From JASLDZ01 sp965199975 (GTDB taxonomy: Bacteria; Pseudomonadota; Alphaproteobacteria; Caulobacterales; Caulobacteraceae), in the NCBI GenBank assembly GCA_965199975.1, contig OZ241340.1, positions 620,001 to 684,000 of the forward strand: 64,000 nucleotides of DNA, in the 5' to 3' direction. Positions 42,326-51,663 of this stretch are shown here, piece by piece. Position numbers and translations under genes: made by a program. How positions within the stretch are numbered: the stretch's first letter is position 1; each line of letters opens with the position of its first letter. The notes under the pieces were generated by a model. It did no database searches. It was not told where the DNA came from and was given only the letters and a program-made list of their open reading frames with translations.

Positions 42326-43255
42326 ATGCCCGTGCTGACCCGCCCCGAGGGCACGCCTCCCGCCGACCTGCAGCTCGACCGCCGCGGCCTGCTGGGCGGC
42401 GGCGCTTTCGCCGCGGGCTATGCCGCCTTCGCGCTGTCCGCCGAGGCCGAGCCCATCGTCACTGACGAGGCGGGCATCGTGACCGAGAGCGTGTCTGTGC
42501 CGGAAGGCTCGGGCGCCATCCCCGCCTATGTGGCGCGCCCGCAGGCGCGCGGGCGCTTCGGCGCCGTGCTCGTGGTCAACGAGGTGTTCGGCGTGCACGA
42601 ATACATCCGTGACGTGTGCCGCCGCCTCGCCAAGCTGGGCTACGTCGCCATCGCTCCGCAGCTCTTCATCCGCTCCGATCCTGACAACCAGTTGGCCATG
42701 ACTCAAGACTTCGCCGTCATACAGAAGCGCGTCGGCCAAGCTCACAACGCCCAGGTCATGGCCGACGTGGGCGCCACGCTCGACTGGCTGTCCACCCTGC
42801 CGTTCGTCGACCGCAAGCGCCTGGCCGTCACCGGCTTCTGCTGGGGGGGTGCGGTGGTGTGGGAGGCGGCGACCCGCTTCCCGCAGCTGCGCGCCGGGGC
42901 CGCCTGGTACGGCCGCCTCGCCCCGCCCGCCCCCGGCCAGTTCATGAGCGACGACACCGAACGCCGCTGGCCCCTGCAGCAGGTGCCCGAATTGAAGGTC
43001 CCGGTGATCGGCTTCTACGGCGGCCAGGACAAGGGCATCCCCACCGCCGACGTGGACGCCATGCGCTCCGCCCTGACCGCCGCGGGCGACCGCGAGGACC
43101 AGCTGATCACCTACCCCGAGGCCGGCCACGGTTTCCACGCTGACTACCGCTCGTCCTACGATCCCGCCGCCGCCAGGGACGCCTGGGCCCGTATGCTGGC
43201 CTTCTTCGCCGCCCACCATGCGGCGCCGGGCGCCAGCCACGGATTTTTCGGGTAG
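42326..43255 (+). CDS. Dienelactone hydrolase family protein, Tat-type signal
   Basis: This is an alpha/beta-hydrolase of 309 aa. It has the DLH nucleophile elbow with Cys (VTGFCWGGAVVW), the Asp in IGFYGGQDKGIP and the His in EAGHGFHADYR. The N-terminus DRRGLLGGGAFAAGYAAFAL looks like a twin-arginine signal, so it may be exported folded. I choose the ATG at 42326 with GGAGGAG upstream. bioB follows 12 bp later, so they may be cotranscribed. The natural ester or lactone substrate is unknown. Confidence 0.92.
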   Translation: MPVLTRPEGTPPADLQLDRRGLLGGGAFAAGYAAFALSAEAEPIVTDEAGIVTESVSVPEGSGAIPAYVARPQARGRFGAVLVVNEVFGVHEYIRDVCRRLAKLGYVAIAPQLFIRSDPDNQLAMTQDFAVIQKRVGQAHNAQVMADVGATLDWLSTLPFVDRKRLAVTGFCWGGAVVWEAATRFPQLRAGAAWYGRLAPPAPGQFMSDDTERRWPLQQVPELKVPVIGFYGGQDKGIPTADVDAMRSALTAAGDREDQLITYPEAGHGFHADYRSSYDPAAARDAWARMLAFFAAHHAAPGASHGFFG

Positions 43256-43266
43256 GACCCTCGCCC

Positions 43267-44283
43267 ATGCCCTTCGACGCCCCCGCCCCCATCGTCGGAT
43301 CCGAGCGCTCCCCCGCCGAGCCGCGCCACGACTGGACGCGCGCGCAGGTGGAGGCGCTGTTCGACCTGCCTTTCACCGAACTGCTGTTCCGCGCCGCCGG
43401 CGTGCACCGCGTGAACTTCGACCCGGCCGAGGTGCAGATGTCGCAGCTCCTTTCCATCAAGACCGGCGGCTGCGCGGAGAACTGCGGCTACTGCTCGCAG
43501 TCGGCCTCGTTCGATACCGGCCTCAAGGCCACGAAGCTGATGGCCGCCGAGGCGGTGTTGGCCGCCGCCGTCCAGGCCAAAGCTTCGGGCGCCCAGCGCT
43601 TCTGCATGGGAGCCGCCTGGCGCGACCTCAAGGACCGCGACCTGCCGGCGCTGGAGGCGATGATCTCGGGCGTGAAGGCGATGGGCCTGGAGACCTGCGC
43701 CACGCTCGGCATGCTGCGCCCCGACCAAGCGGGGCGCCTCGCCGACGCCGGCCTGGATTTCTACAACCACAACCTCGACACCGCGCCAGAGGACTACGCC
43801 CGCGTGGTGACCACCCGCACCTACGAGGATCGGCTGGAGACCCTGCGCCACGTGCGCGACGCGGGCATGAGCGTGTGCTGCGGCGGCATCGTGGGCATGG
43901 GCGAGACGCGCAGCGCGCGGGCCGGCCTGATCCAGGCGATGGCCACCCTGCCCGAGCACCCGCAGAGCGCGCCCATCAACGCGCTCGTGCCCATCGCCGG
44001 CACCCCCCTGGGCGACAGCGCTCCGCTCGACCCGCTGGAGTTTGTGCGCACGGTGGCCGTAGCGCGGATGTGCCTGCCCCGCTCGGTGGTGCGCCTGGCC
44101 GCCGGCCGCGAGGCCATGAGCCGCGAGACCCAGGCGCTCTGCTTCCTAGCCGGCGCAAACTCCATCTTCGTGGGAGCCAAGCTTCTCACCACCCCCCTGC
44201 CGGGCGAAGACGCCGACGCGGACATGCTGGCGGCGCTGGGCATGCGGCCCATGACGATGAGAGAGCAAGCACCAGTCGGGTGA
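43267..44283 (+). CDS. bioB: Biotin synthase
   Basis: BioB inserts sulfur into dethiobiotin. The 338-aa radical-SAM enzyme has the cluster motif GGCAENCGYCSQSA, followed by FCMGAAWRDLKDRDL, the second-cluster ligands CATLGMLRP and YNHNLDTAPEDY, and AGANSIFVGAKLLTTPLPG. Three inverted repeats follow the stop within 130 bp. Other bio genes are not in the window, so biotin synthesis genes are scattered. Confidence 0.97.
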   Translation: MPFDAPAPIVGSERSPAEPRHDWTRAQVEALFDLPFTELLFRAAGVHRVNFDPAEVQMSQLLSIKTGGCAENCGYCSQSASFDTGLKATKLMAAEAVLAAAVQAKASGAQRFCMGAAWRDLKDRDLPALEAMISGVKAMGLETCATLGMLRPDQAGRLADAGLDFYNHNLDTAPEDYARVVTTRTYEDRLETLRHVRDAGMSVCCGGIVGMGETRSARAGLIQAMATLPEHPQSAPINALVPIAGTPLGDSAPLDPLEFVRTVAVARMCLPRSVVRLAAGREAMSRETQALCFLAGANSIFVGAKLLTTPLPGEDADADMLAALGMRPMTMREQAPVG

Positions 44284-44315
44284 GCTGATGCTCGCGTAAA
44301 TGTGATTTCTAGGCG

Positions 44316-44339
44316 GCCGCAATCCGGCTAGATTGCGGC
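44316..44339 (+). terminator. Terminator-like hairpin after bioB
   Basis: CCGCAATC (44317-44324) and GATTGCGG (44331-44338), extended by one G-C pair, form a 9-bp stem with a CGGCTA loop, 33 bp after the bioB stop. No T-tract follows. Confidence 0.45.
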
Positions 44340-44340
44340 G

Positions 44341-44412
44341 GTCGACGGCCGTTTCCCAGAAAGGGTGGCCTCCGCTCCAGGGCCGTCGACGCCGGGCGCT
44401 TGCGCCCCCGGC
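44341..44412. other. Two further GC-rich stem-loops between bioB and the next gene
   Basis: GTCGACGGCC (44341-44350) and GGCCGTCGAC (44381-44390) are a perfect 10-bp inverted repeat around 30 bases that can pair further (TTTCCC/GGG). Immediately after, GCCGGG (44391-44396) pairs with CCCGGC (44407-44412). Together with the preceding hairpin they make a structured block that could be a leader, a small RNA or an extended terminator. Confidence 0.4.
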
Positions 44413-44437
44413 CCGGCGCATGCGCGCTGGGGGGCGG

Positions 44438-44704
44438 ATGTTATCAGGGATGGCCCCTCCTCCAGTGCTGCGGCCCATGCGCCGCAGCTTCGCCGACTTG
44501 GTTCGGCTCTACCTCCTCCTGGCCGCGACGCTCCTCGGGCTCATACTGGTCTTGCGGGTGATCGCGCCCGACTTGGTCAGCCGGCACGACGACGCCTCGT
44601 TGGTGCTGGCCGTGATCCTTGTCCTCGCCTGCCCGCTCGCCCTGTTCTGGGTCGTGCGTGCGGCGTGGCGGATTTGGCGCGCGCCGGGCCGGACGGCCTC
44701 CTAA
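44438..44704 (+). CDS. Small two-helix membrane protein
   Basis: The 88-aa product has two predicted membrane helices (LYLLLAATLLGLILVLRVIA and SLVLAVILVLACPLALFWVV) with a short polar loop and a basic C-terminus (RIWRAPGRTAS). The function is unknown. The start is uncertain: ATGs at 44438, 44450 and 44477 are possible, none with a clear Shine-Dalgarno. It lies 27 bp upstream of the SPFH lipoprotein gene and may be cotranscribed with it. Confidence 0.65.
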   Translation: MLSGMAPPPVLRPMRRSFADLVRLYLLLAATLLGLILVLRVIAPDLVSRHDDASLVLAVILVLACPLALFWVVRAAWRIWRAPGRTAS

Positions 44705-44731
44705 CCCAACCTCCTTCTCAAGGATCTGAAG

Positions 44732-45592
44732 ATGACACTCCGCCTTCCCAGGCGCGCGTTCCCGCGCGCCTGCGCACCGCTGGCAGCGGGCGCGCTCCTG
44801 GCCGCCTGTTCGCAGGTGCAACCGGGCCACGTCGGCGTGCGCGTCGACAACATCGGCTCCCATGCCGGGGTAGAGAACCGCGCGCTCGGCGTCGGCTGGT
44901 ATTGGACGGGACTCGGCCAGCATGTCTACGAGTACCCCGTCTACACCAACACCTACACCTGGACGCGCTCGACCAGCGAGCAGAACCCGATCGACGAGGA
45001 GTTCACATTCCAGGACAGGAATGGGCTTTCCATGAGCTCGGACGTGGCGGTGAGCTTCTCGGTAGACCCGGTGCTGGCGCCGCAGCTGTTCCAGAAGTAC
45101 CGCACCGACATGGCCGGCATCATCGCGGGTCCCCTGCGCAACGCCGTGCGCGACGCGCTCGTCACCCGCGCCTCGGACATGGGGGTCGAGGAGATCTACG
45201 GACCCCGCAAGGCCGAGCTGATCCGCAACGCGGAAGGCGACGTGCGCCGCTTCATGGCGCCCTTCGGCCTGCGGGTGGAGCGGCTCTACTGGGCCTCCAA
45301 CATCCGCCTGCCCGACCTCGTGCGCGCCCAGATCGAGCAGAAGATCGCCAACGAGCAGGCGGCGCTGGCGGCCCAGGCGCAGGTGGCCACCGTCGAGGCC
45401 CAGGCCCGCCAGCGCGCGGCCCAGGCGCTGGGCGAGGCGCAGGCGATCAACGTGCAGGGCGCGGCGCTGCGCGCCAACCCCGAGGTGCTGCGGCTGCGCT
45501 CCATCGAGAAGTGGGACGGGCGCCTGCCCCAGGTGACCGGCGGCGGGGGCACGCCCTTCGTCAACCTGCCGGCGGGCGACGGCGCGCGCTGA
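44732..45592 (+). CDS. SPFH/Band 7 domain lipoprotein
   Basis: The 286-aa product has a lipobox LLAAC (Cys26) after a Pro/Arg-rich N-terminus, then a prohibitin/SPFH domain (VQPGHVGVRVDNIGSHAGVE, GVGWYWTGLGQHVYEYPVY, SMSSDVAVSFSVDPVLAPQL) and a long Ala/Gln-rich helix (NEQAALAAQAQVATVEAQAR). Most SPFH proteins are anchored by a membrane helix; here a lipid anchor would put the ring-forming domain in the periplasm. AAGGA precedes the ATG at 44732. A 13-bp terminator follows its stop. Role is unknown, perhaps membrane-microdomain scaffolding. Confidence 0.87.
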   Translation: MTLRLPRRAFPRACAPLAAGALLAACSQVQPGHVGVRVDNIGSHAGVENRALGVGWYWTGLGQHVYEYPVYTNTYTWTRSTSEQNPIDEEFTFQDRNGLSMSSDVAVSFSVDPVLAPQLFQKYRTDMAGIIAGPLRNAVRDALVTRASDMGVEEIYGPRKAELIRNAEGDVRRFMAPFGLRVERLYWASNIRLPDLVRAQIEQKIANEQAALAAQAQVATVEAQARQRAAQALGEAQAINVQGAALRANPEVLRLRSIEKWDGRLPQVTGGGGTPFVNLPAGDGAR

Positions 45593-45600
45593 GCCTCGAC

Positions 45601-45631
45601 CGCCCCGGGCGCTTGCCGAGCGCCCGGGGCG
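45601..45631 (+). terminator. Terminator hairpin after the SPFH gene
   Basis: CGCCCCGGGCGCT (45601-45613) pairs perfectly with AGCGCCCGGGGCG (45619-45631) around the loop TGCCG, 8 bp past the stop. Confidence 0.7.
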
Positions 45632-45671
45632 GCGCGATACGGAAGGCCTGCGCCAGGGGAGGACAGCCGCC

Positions 45672-46706
45672 ATGCATCGTCTCGCGGCCGCCCTCGCCGC
45701 CGGCGCCCTCCTGGGGCTCGCCTGGACGGGCGTCGCGCAGGCGGCCTGCCGGATGGTCAAGGTCGGCGAGCTGCCGGTGCGCTTCGAGCACAACGAGCCC
45801 ATGGTGCAGATGGGGCTGAACGGGCGCCCGGTGTGGATGCTGGTCGACACCGGCGCCGCCTCCAGCCTGATCTTCGGGGGCGCGGCCCGGGCGCTCGGTC
45901 TCAATGTGGTCAGCGCCACCGGCCTGCGGTTCTACGGCGTCGGCGGCGGCCAGGACGCGCTCACCACCGTCGTGCGCCAGGTGACCCTGCCCGGCGTGAG
46001 CGCCCACGACCTGCGCTTCTTCGTCATCGGCGCGGAGGGCGGGCTCGAGGAGGCGGGGGTGATCGGGCGCGACCTGCTCGACAGCTGGGACCTCGAGTTC
46101 GACCTCGCCGCCAAGGTGGTGCGGCTGTGGACGCCCCAGGGCTGCGGCGACAGCATCATCGCCTACTGGACGCGGGACCCCGACGTGGCCGACCTGCGCC
46201 AGGACGGGCGGGGCGACGCCTACCTCGTCGCCGTCGCCCTCGACGGGCGGAACGAGCAGGCGGTGCTGGATTCCGGCGCCCAGATCACCACAGTCACCCC
46301 CGACGCCGCCCACCGGGCGCGGGTGGCGGCCTCCGACTACGGCGCCACCACCTCGAGCGTTCACGGCATCGGAGAGACCATGGTCACCACCCGGCTCGCC
46401 ACCTTCTCGACGATCCAGATCGGCGCCGAGACCGTCAAGAGCACGCGCCTGCATGTGGCCGACATGTTCGCGCGCGACACGGCGATGAGCACGGGCTCCA
46501 TGCTGGCGCATCCGGTCGAGGGCCTGCGCCCGCCGGCCATGCTGATGGGCGCGGACTTCCTCCGCGCCCATCGCGTGCTCCTCGCCCGCGAACAGCACCG
46601 GATGTACTTCACCTACAGCGGCGGCCCGGTGTTCGACGCGCCGCGCGCGGCCGCGCCAGCCGAGGCTGCGCCGCAGACATCGCCGCGCATTCCGCCTGCG
46701 CAGTGA
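45672..46706 (+). CDS. Secreted retropepsin-like aspartic protease family protein
   Basis: The 344-aa product has a signal peptide (MHRLAAALAAGALLGLAWTG) and two retroviral-protease-like domains: the first with MLVDTGAASSLIF, the second with AVLDSGAQITTVT, giving both catalytic Asp of a pepsin-like pair in one chain. The intervening GVIGRDLLDSWDLEFDLAAK and LMGADFLRAHRVLLARE are typical flanks. It should act in the periplasm or outside. It is set off by a terminator upstream and converges with aceB. Confidence 0.88.
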   Translation: MHRLAAALAAGALLGLAWTGVAQAACRMVKVGELPVRFEHNEPMVQMGLNGRPVWMLVDTGAASSLIFGGAARALGLNVVSATGLRFYGVGGGQDALTTVVRQVTLPGVSAHDLRFFVIGAEGGLEEAGVIGRDLLDSWDLEFDLAAKVVRLWTPQGCGDSIIAYWTRDPDVADLRQDGRGDAYLVAVALDGRNEQAVLDSGAQITTVTPDAAHRARVAASDYGATTSSVHGIGETMVTTRLATFSTIQIGAETVKSTRLHVADMFARDTAMSTGSMLAHPVEGLRPPAMLMGADFLRAHRVLLAREQHRMYFTYSGGPVFDAPRAAAPAEAAPQTSPRIPPAQ

Positions 46707-46775
46707 GCGCGGTTGGTGCCGGCGAAGGTGAGCGTTTGCTCGCAAGCGGCTTCGAACATCGACGACAGGACGTCG

Positions 46776-48371
46776 TCAGGCGACCTCTTGCAGCAGCGGC
46801 AACGCCGGCAGGGTCAGGAACTCGGCGGGCGTCTCGGCCGAGACCAGCTCGGTGAAGAGCTGCGAGGCCTCGTCGAGTCGCGGGGCCGGGAAGTCTGTGC
46901 GGATCGCCTCGATCTCCTTGGCCTGCAGCTGCGCCAGGAACGCGGAGGTCACCACGCGCCCATCGTCGAGCGTCGCCGCCTGGATGCGCCACTGCCACAG
47001 CTGGATGCGGCTGATCTCGGCGGTCGCGGCGTCTTCCATCAGGTTGTAGAGCGGCGCGGCTCCCCTGCCGTTGAGCCAGCTCTGGATGTAGCGCACGCCC
47101 GCGCGGATGTTCTCCCGCAGCCCGGCCTCGGTGCGAACCCCTTCGTGGACGCGCAGGAGCTCCGCCTGGCCGACGCTCACGTCCTCGCGCAGGCGGTCGA
47201 GCTGGTTGGGCCCGGGCATCAGCCGGTCGAACACCTCAAGCGCCACCGGCACGAGGTCAGGGTGGGCCACCCAGGTGCCGTCGTGCCCGTCGCCCGCCTC
47301 GCGCTCCTTGTCGGCGCGCACGCGGGCGAAGGCGGCGGCGTTGGCCGCCTCGTCCGCCTTCACGGGGATCTGCGCCGCCATGCCGCCCATGGCGAAGGCG
47401 CCGCGGCGATGGCAGGTCTGGATCAGCCGCAGCGAGTAGGCGCGCAAAAAGGCGCTCCCCATGGTCATGGCGGCGCGGTCGGGCGTCAGCGCCGCCGGCG
47501 AGCGGCCCAGCCGCTTGATGTAGCTGAAGATGTAGTCCCAGCGCCCGCAATTGAGCCCGACGACATGGTCGCGGAGCTCGTAGAGGATCTCGTCCATCTC
47601 AAACGCCGCCGGCAGCGTCTCGAGCAGGACGGTCGCCTTGATCGTTCCCTGGGGCAGGCCGAGATCGCCCTGCGCCCAGGCGAAGACGTCGTTCCACAGG
47701 CGCGCTTCGTGGCGCGTCTCCAGCTTGGGCAGATAGAAGTAGGGGCCCGTGCCGGCTGCGCGCGTGGCCTCGGCGTTGTGCAGGAGGTAGAGGCCGAAGT
47801 CGAACAGCGAGCCGGACAAGGGCGCGCCGTCCACCTCCACGTGGGGCTCGGGCAGGTGCCAGCCGCGCGGGCGCACCATCAAGACGGCGGGGCGCTCGGC
47901 CAGGGCGTAGCGCTTGCCCGTCTGCGGATGGGTGAAGTCCAGCCGACCGGCCCAGCGATCCATCAGATTGGCCTGGCCGTCGATCAGGTTGGCCCAGGTG
48001 GGCGAGGTGGCGTCCTCGAAGTCGGCCATGAAGACACGCGCGCCCGAGTTCAGCGCGTTGATCACCATCTTGCGGTCGACGGGGCCGGTGATCTCCACCC
48101 GCCTGTCGAGCAGGTCCGCCGGGATAGAGGCGACGCGCCAGTCGCCATCGCGGATATAGGCGGTCTCGGCCGGGAAGTCGGGGCGCTCGCCCGCATCGAA
48201 GCGGGCCTGGCGCGCGGTGCGGGCGGCCAGGAGCTCACCGCGACGAGCATCGAAGCGGCGATGCAGGTCGGCCAGGAAGCGCAACGCCCTAGGCGTCAGC
48301 ACCTCGGCCGCCCGGGGGTGAGGCGGCGCCATCACCAGGGCGGGGGGCGGGGCGGCGTCGTCTAGAGGCAT
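46776..48371 (-). CDS. aceB: Malate synthase A
   Basis: Malate synthase condenses glyoxylate with acetyl-CoA, the second step of the glyoxylate shunt. The 531-aa isoform-A protein has VFMADFEDATSPTWANLIDG, VLLETLPAAFEMDEILYELR with the catalytic region, GLNCGRWDYIFSYIKRLG and ARVRADKEREAGDGHDGTWV. It lies downstream of DUF4170 and aceA on the same strand, after a GC-rich hairpin. Its 3' end converges with the protease gene 69 bp away. Confidence 0.96.
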   Translation of the reverse strand: MPLDDAAPPPALVMAPPHPRAAEVLTPRALRFLADLHRRFDARRGELLAARTARQARFDAGERPDFPAETAYIRDGDWRVASIPADLLDRRVEITGPVDRKMVINALNSGARVFMADFEDATSPTWANLIDGQANLMDRWAGRLDFTHPQTGKRYALAERPAVLMVRPRGWHLPEPHVEVDGAPLSGSLFDFGLYLLHNAEATRAAGTGPYFYLPKLETRHEARLWNDVFAWAQGDLGLPQGTIKATVLLETLPAAFEMDEILYELRDHVVGLNCGRWDYIFSYIKRLGRSPAALTPDRAAMTMGSAFLRAYSLRLIQTCHRRGAFAMGGMAAQIPVKADEAANAAAFARVRADKEREAGDGHDGTWVAHPDLVPVALEVFDRLMPGPNQLDRLREDVSVGQAELLRVHEGVRTEAGLRENIRAGVRYIQSWLNGRGAAPLYNLMEDAATAEISRIQLWQWRIQAATLDDGRVVTSAFLAQLQAKEIEAIRTDFPAPRLDEASQLFTELVSAETPAEFLTLPALPLLQEVA

Positions 48372-48395
48372 GGGCGTCCGGTCAAGGGTGAGATG

Positions 48396-48420
48396 CGGCC
48401 CGGGCGGCGCGCCCGGGCCG
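48396..48420 (-). terminator. Hairpin between the DUF4170 gene and aceB
   Basis: CGGCCCGGGCG (48396-48406) pairs perfectly with CGCCCGGGCCG (48410-48420). On the minus strand it follows the DUF4170 stop by 28 bp and precedes the aceB start, so it may terminate or attenuate aceA-DUF4170 transcription into aceB. Confidence 0.55.
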
Positions 48421-48447
48421 TGGGCTTGAGGATGCGCGCCGCCCGCG

Positions 48448-48654
48448 TCAGGCCGGCATGCGCACGGTCTCGGCGCAGATGGAGAACTTCATGCTGGCCT
48501 TGGGCGAGTGCTCCTGGCTCAGGCGCTTCCATGCGTTCTGGGCCAGCTCGCGGGTCTCGAACGGGCCGTGGGCCTCCAGCTCGCCGTCGCGCACGGTGTG
48601 CAGCCGCGTCGAGGTGTAGTTGCCGCCCAGGACCCAGAAGCGTTCGGTGTCCAT
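48448..48654 (-). CDS. DUF4170-like small protein
   Basis: This 68-aa soluble protein starts MDTERFWVLGGNYTSTRLHT, continues ELEAHGPFETRELAQNAWKR and ends ASMKFSICAETVRMPA. The WVxGGxYT start and GPF-x-A-x-W-x-R core resemble DUF4170. It lies only 12 bp after the aceA stop and is probably cotranslated with isocitrate lyase. It could modulate the shunt, but this is guesswork. Confidence 0.75.
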   Translation of the reverse strand: MDTERFWVLGGNYTSTRLHTVRDGELEAHGPFETRELAQNAWKRLSQEHSPKASMKFSICAETVRMPA

Positions 48655-48666
48655 CTGAAGCTCTCC

Positions 48667-50007
<1,341 letters not shown>

Positions 50008-50089
50008 CAACGGCTCTCCGTCGCCCGCTCGGGCTTCACCATCGAGCTAGCGCAGCGTGCGGCGCGGGGTCGAACCTAATGAAGCGGGA

Positions 50090-50131
50090 TTGTCACATCG
50101 CCACATTGTCGAGACGGTCACGTCGTGACAA
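50090..50131. promoter_or_regulatory. Inverted repeats between aceA and the ScfR-type regulator gene (candidate operator)
   Basis: GTCAC-GTC-GTGAC (50117-50129) is a symmetric site only 11 bp before the regulator ATG, and TTGTCAC (50090-50096) is inverted relative to GTGACAA (50125-50131). The placement suits control of both divergent genes by the regulator itself. Confidence 0.5.
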
Positions 50132-50140
50132 CTTCACTGA

Positions 50141-51580
50141 ATGGCGGCCGGGTCGGACAAGAAGCTCTTCCTCGGCGCCCGGCTGCGGCGGCTGCGGCGC
50201 GAACTGCAGCTGACGCAGAGCGCCATGGCCGAAGGGCTCGGCGTCTCGCCGTCCTACTTCAATCTGCTGGAGCGCAACGGCCGGCCGGTGACCGCCCAGC
50301 TCCTGTTGCGCCTGGCCGAAGCCTACGACCTCGACCTGCGCACCTTCGCGGCGGAAGAGACGGCCGGCGCCGGGCTGGAGGAGGCGCTGGCCGATCCCAT
50401 GTTCGCCGACCTGGCGCTCAGCCGCCACGAGACGAGCGAACTGGCGGAGCAGTCGCCGGGCGTGGCCGAGGCGGTGGTGCGCCTCTACCGCGCCTATCTC
50501 GAACGCGGCCGGCTGGTCGACCTCGGCGCCCTCGACCACGACGACCGCGCCGGTGACGGGGCCGGCGAGGGGCGCCACGCGCCGGCGCCCACCGACTGGG
50601 TGCGCGACGTGATCGGCGCCCAGCGCAACCACTTTCCCGAGCTGGAGCTCCTGGCCGAGGGCGTCTGCGCCGAGCTGGACGCCGACCCGCAGGAACCGGC
50701 GCCGGACCTTCGCGCCGCCCTGCAGGCGCGCCACGGCGTGGCGGTGCGCATCCTGCCGGCCGAGGTGATGCCGGGCGAGCTGCGCCGCTACGATCCGCAC
50801 CGCAAGCGCCTCCTCCTGTCGGAAACCCTCGCGCCGGCCAGCCGCACCTTCGCGCTGGCCTATCAGCTCGGGGTGCTGCGCCACGGGGTGGAGCTGGGAG
50901 CCTTGGCCGAGCGCATGCGCGCGCCCGACGTGGAGGCGCGCCGCCTGCTGCGCGTCTTCCTCGCCAACTACTTCGCCGCCGCGGTGATGATGCCCTACGC
51001 GGCTTTCCTGGAGGCGCTGGAGGCGACGGCCTACGACCTCGACCGGGTGCGCGCCCGCTTCGGCGCCAGCTGGGAGCAGGCCGCCCAGCGCCTCACCACC
51101 CTGGGGCGGCCGGGCGCGCGCGGCATCGCCTTCTTCATGGTGCGCATCGATGCGGCGGGAAACGTCTCCAAGCGCTTCGCCGCCGGCGCCTTCCCCTTCT
51201 CGCGCTTCGGCGGCGCCTGCCCGCGCTGGCACGTGCACGACTGCTTCAAAACCCCCGGCCGCGTCGTCACCCAGGTGGTGGAGACGCCGGCGGGAGAGCG
51301 CTGGTTCACCCTGTCGCGCACGGTGCGCCGCGTCTCCGGCCTGCAGACCGGGCTGGAGGACGAGCTGGCCATCGGCCTGGGCTGCGAGCTGGAGCACGCC
51401 GACCGGCTGGTCTACGCCCGCGGCCTCGACATGCGCCGCCCGGTGGTCACCGCCATCGGCCCCGCCTGCCGCATCTGCGAGCGGCCAGACTGCGCCCAGC
51501 GCGCCGCGCCGCCGGTGACCCGCCCGCTCGTCGTCGACGAGATCGCCAAGTCGATCTCCCCCTACCCATTCCGCCCCTGA
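50141..51580 (+). CDS. Short-chain fatty-acyl transcriptional regulator (ScfR/RamB family)
   Basis: The 479-aa product has an N-terminal XRE HTH (about residues 10-70, LGARLRRLRRELQLTQSAMA, LGVSPSYFNLLERNGRPVTA), an ImmA/IrrE-like middle domain without an obvious HEXXH, and a C-terminal DUF2083 domain with Cys-rich GPACRICERPDCAQRAAP. This domain order defines regulators of acetate/propionate and glyoxylate-cycle genes such as RamB and PrpR. Divergence from aceA agrees with that role. The ATG at 50141 is used; inducer is probably an acyl-CoA. Confidence 0.9.
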   Translation: MAAGSDKKLFLGARLRRLRRELQLTQSAMAEGLGVSPSYFNLLERNGRPVTAQLLLRLAEAYDLDLRTFAAEETAGAGLEEALADPMFADLALSRHETSELAEQSPGVAEAVVRLYRAYLERGRLVDLGALDHDDRAGDGAGEGRHAPAPTDWVRDVIGAQRNHFPELELLAEGVCAELDADPQEPAPDLRAALQARHGVAVRILPAEVMPGELRRYDPHRKRLLLSETLAPASRTFALAYQLGVLRHGVELGALAERMRAPDVEARRLLRVFLANYFAAAVMMPYAAFLEALEATAYDLDRVRARFGASWEQAAQRLTTLGRPGARGIAFFMVRIDAAGNVSKRFAAGAFPFSRFGGACPRWHVHDCFKTPGRVVTQVVETPAGERWFTLSRTVRRVSGLQTGLEDELAIGLGCELEHADRLVYARGLDMRRPVVTAIGPACRICERPDCAQRAAPPVTRPLVVDEIAKSISPYPFRP

Positions 51581-51663
51581 GCCCCCGAGCCTTCGAGGTA
51601 CGGGGCCGAGGGCTTGCACGTCGCGAGGGGCGAGGTGGGTCCCCCATCTAGGCCCGTCGCGCC

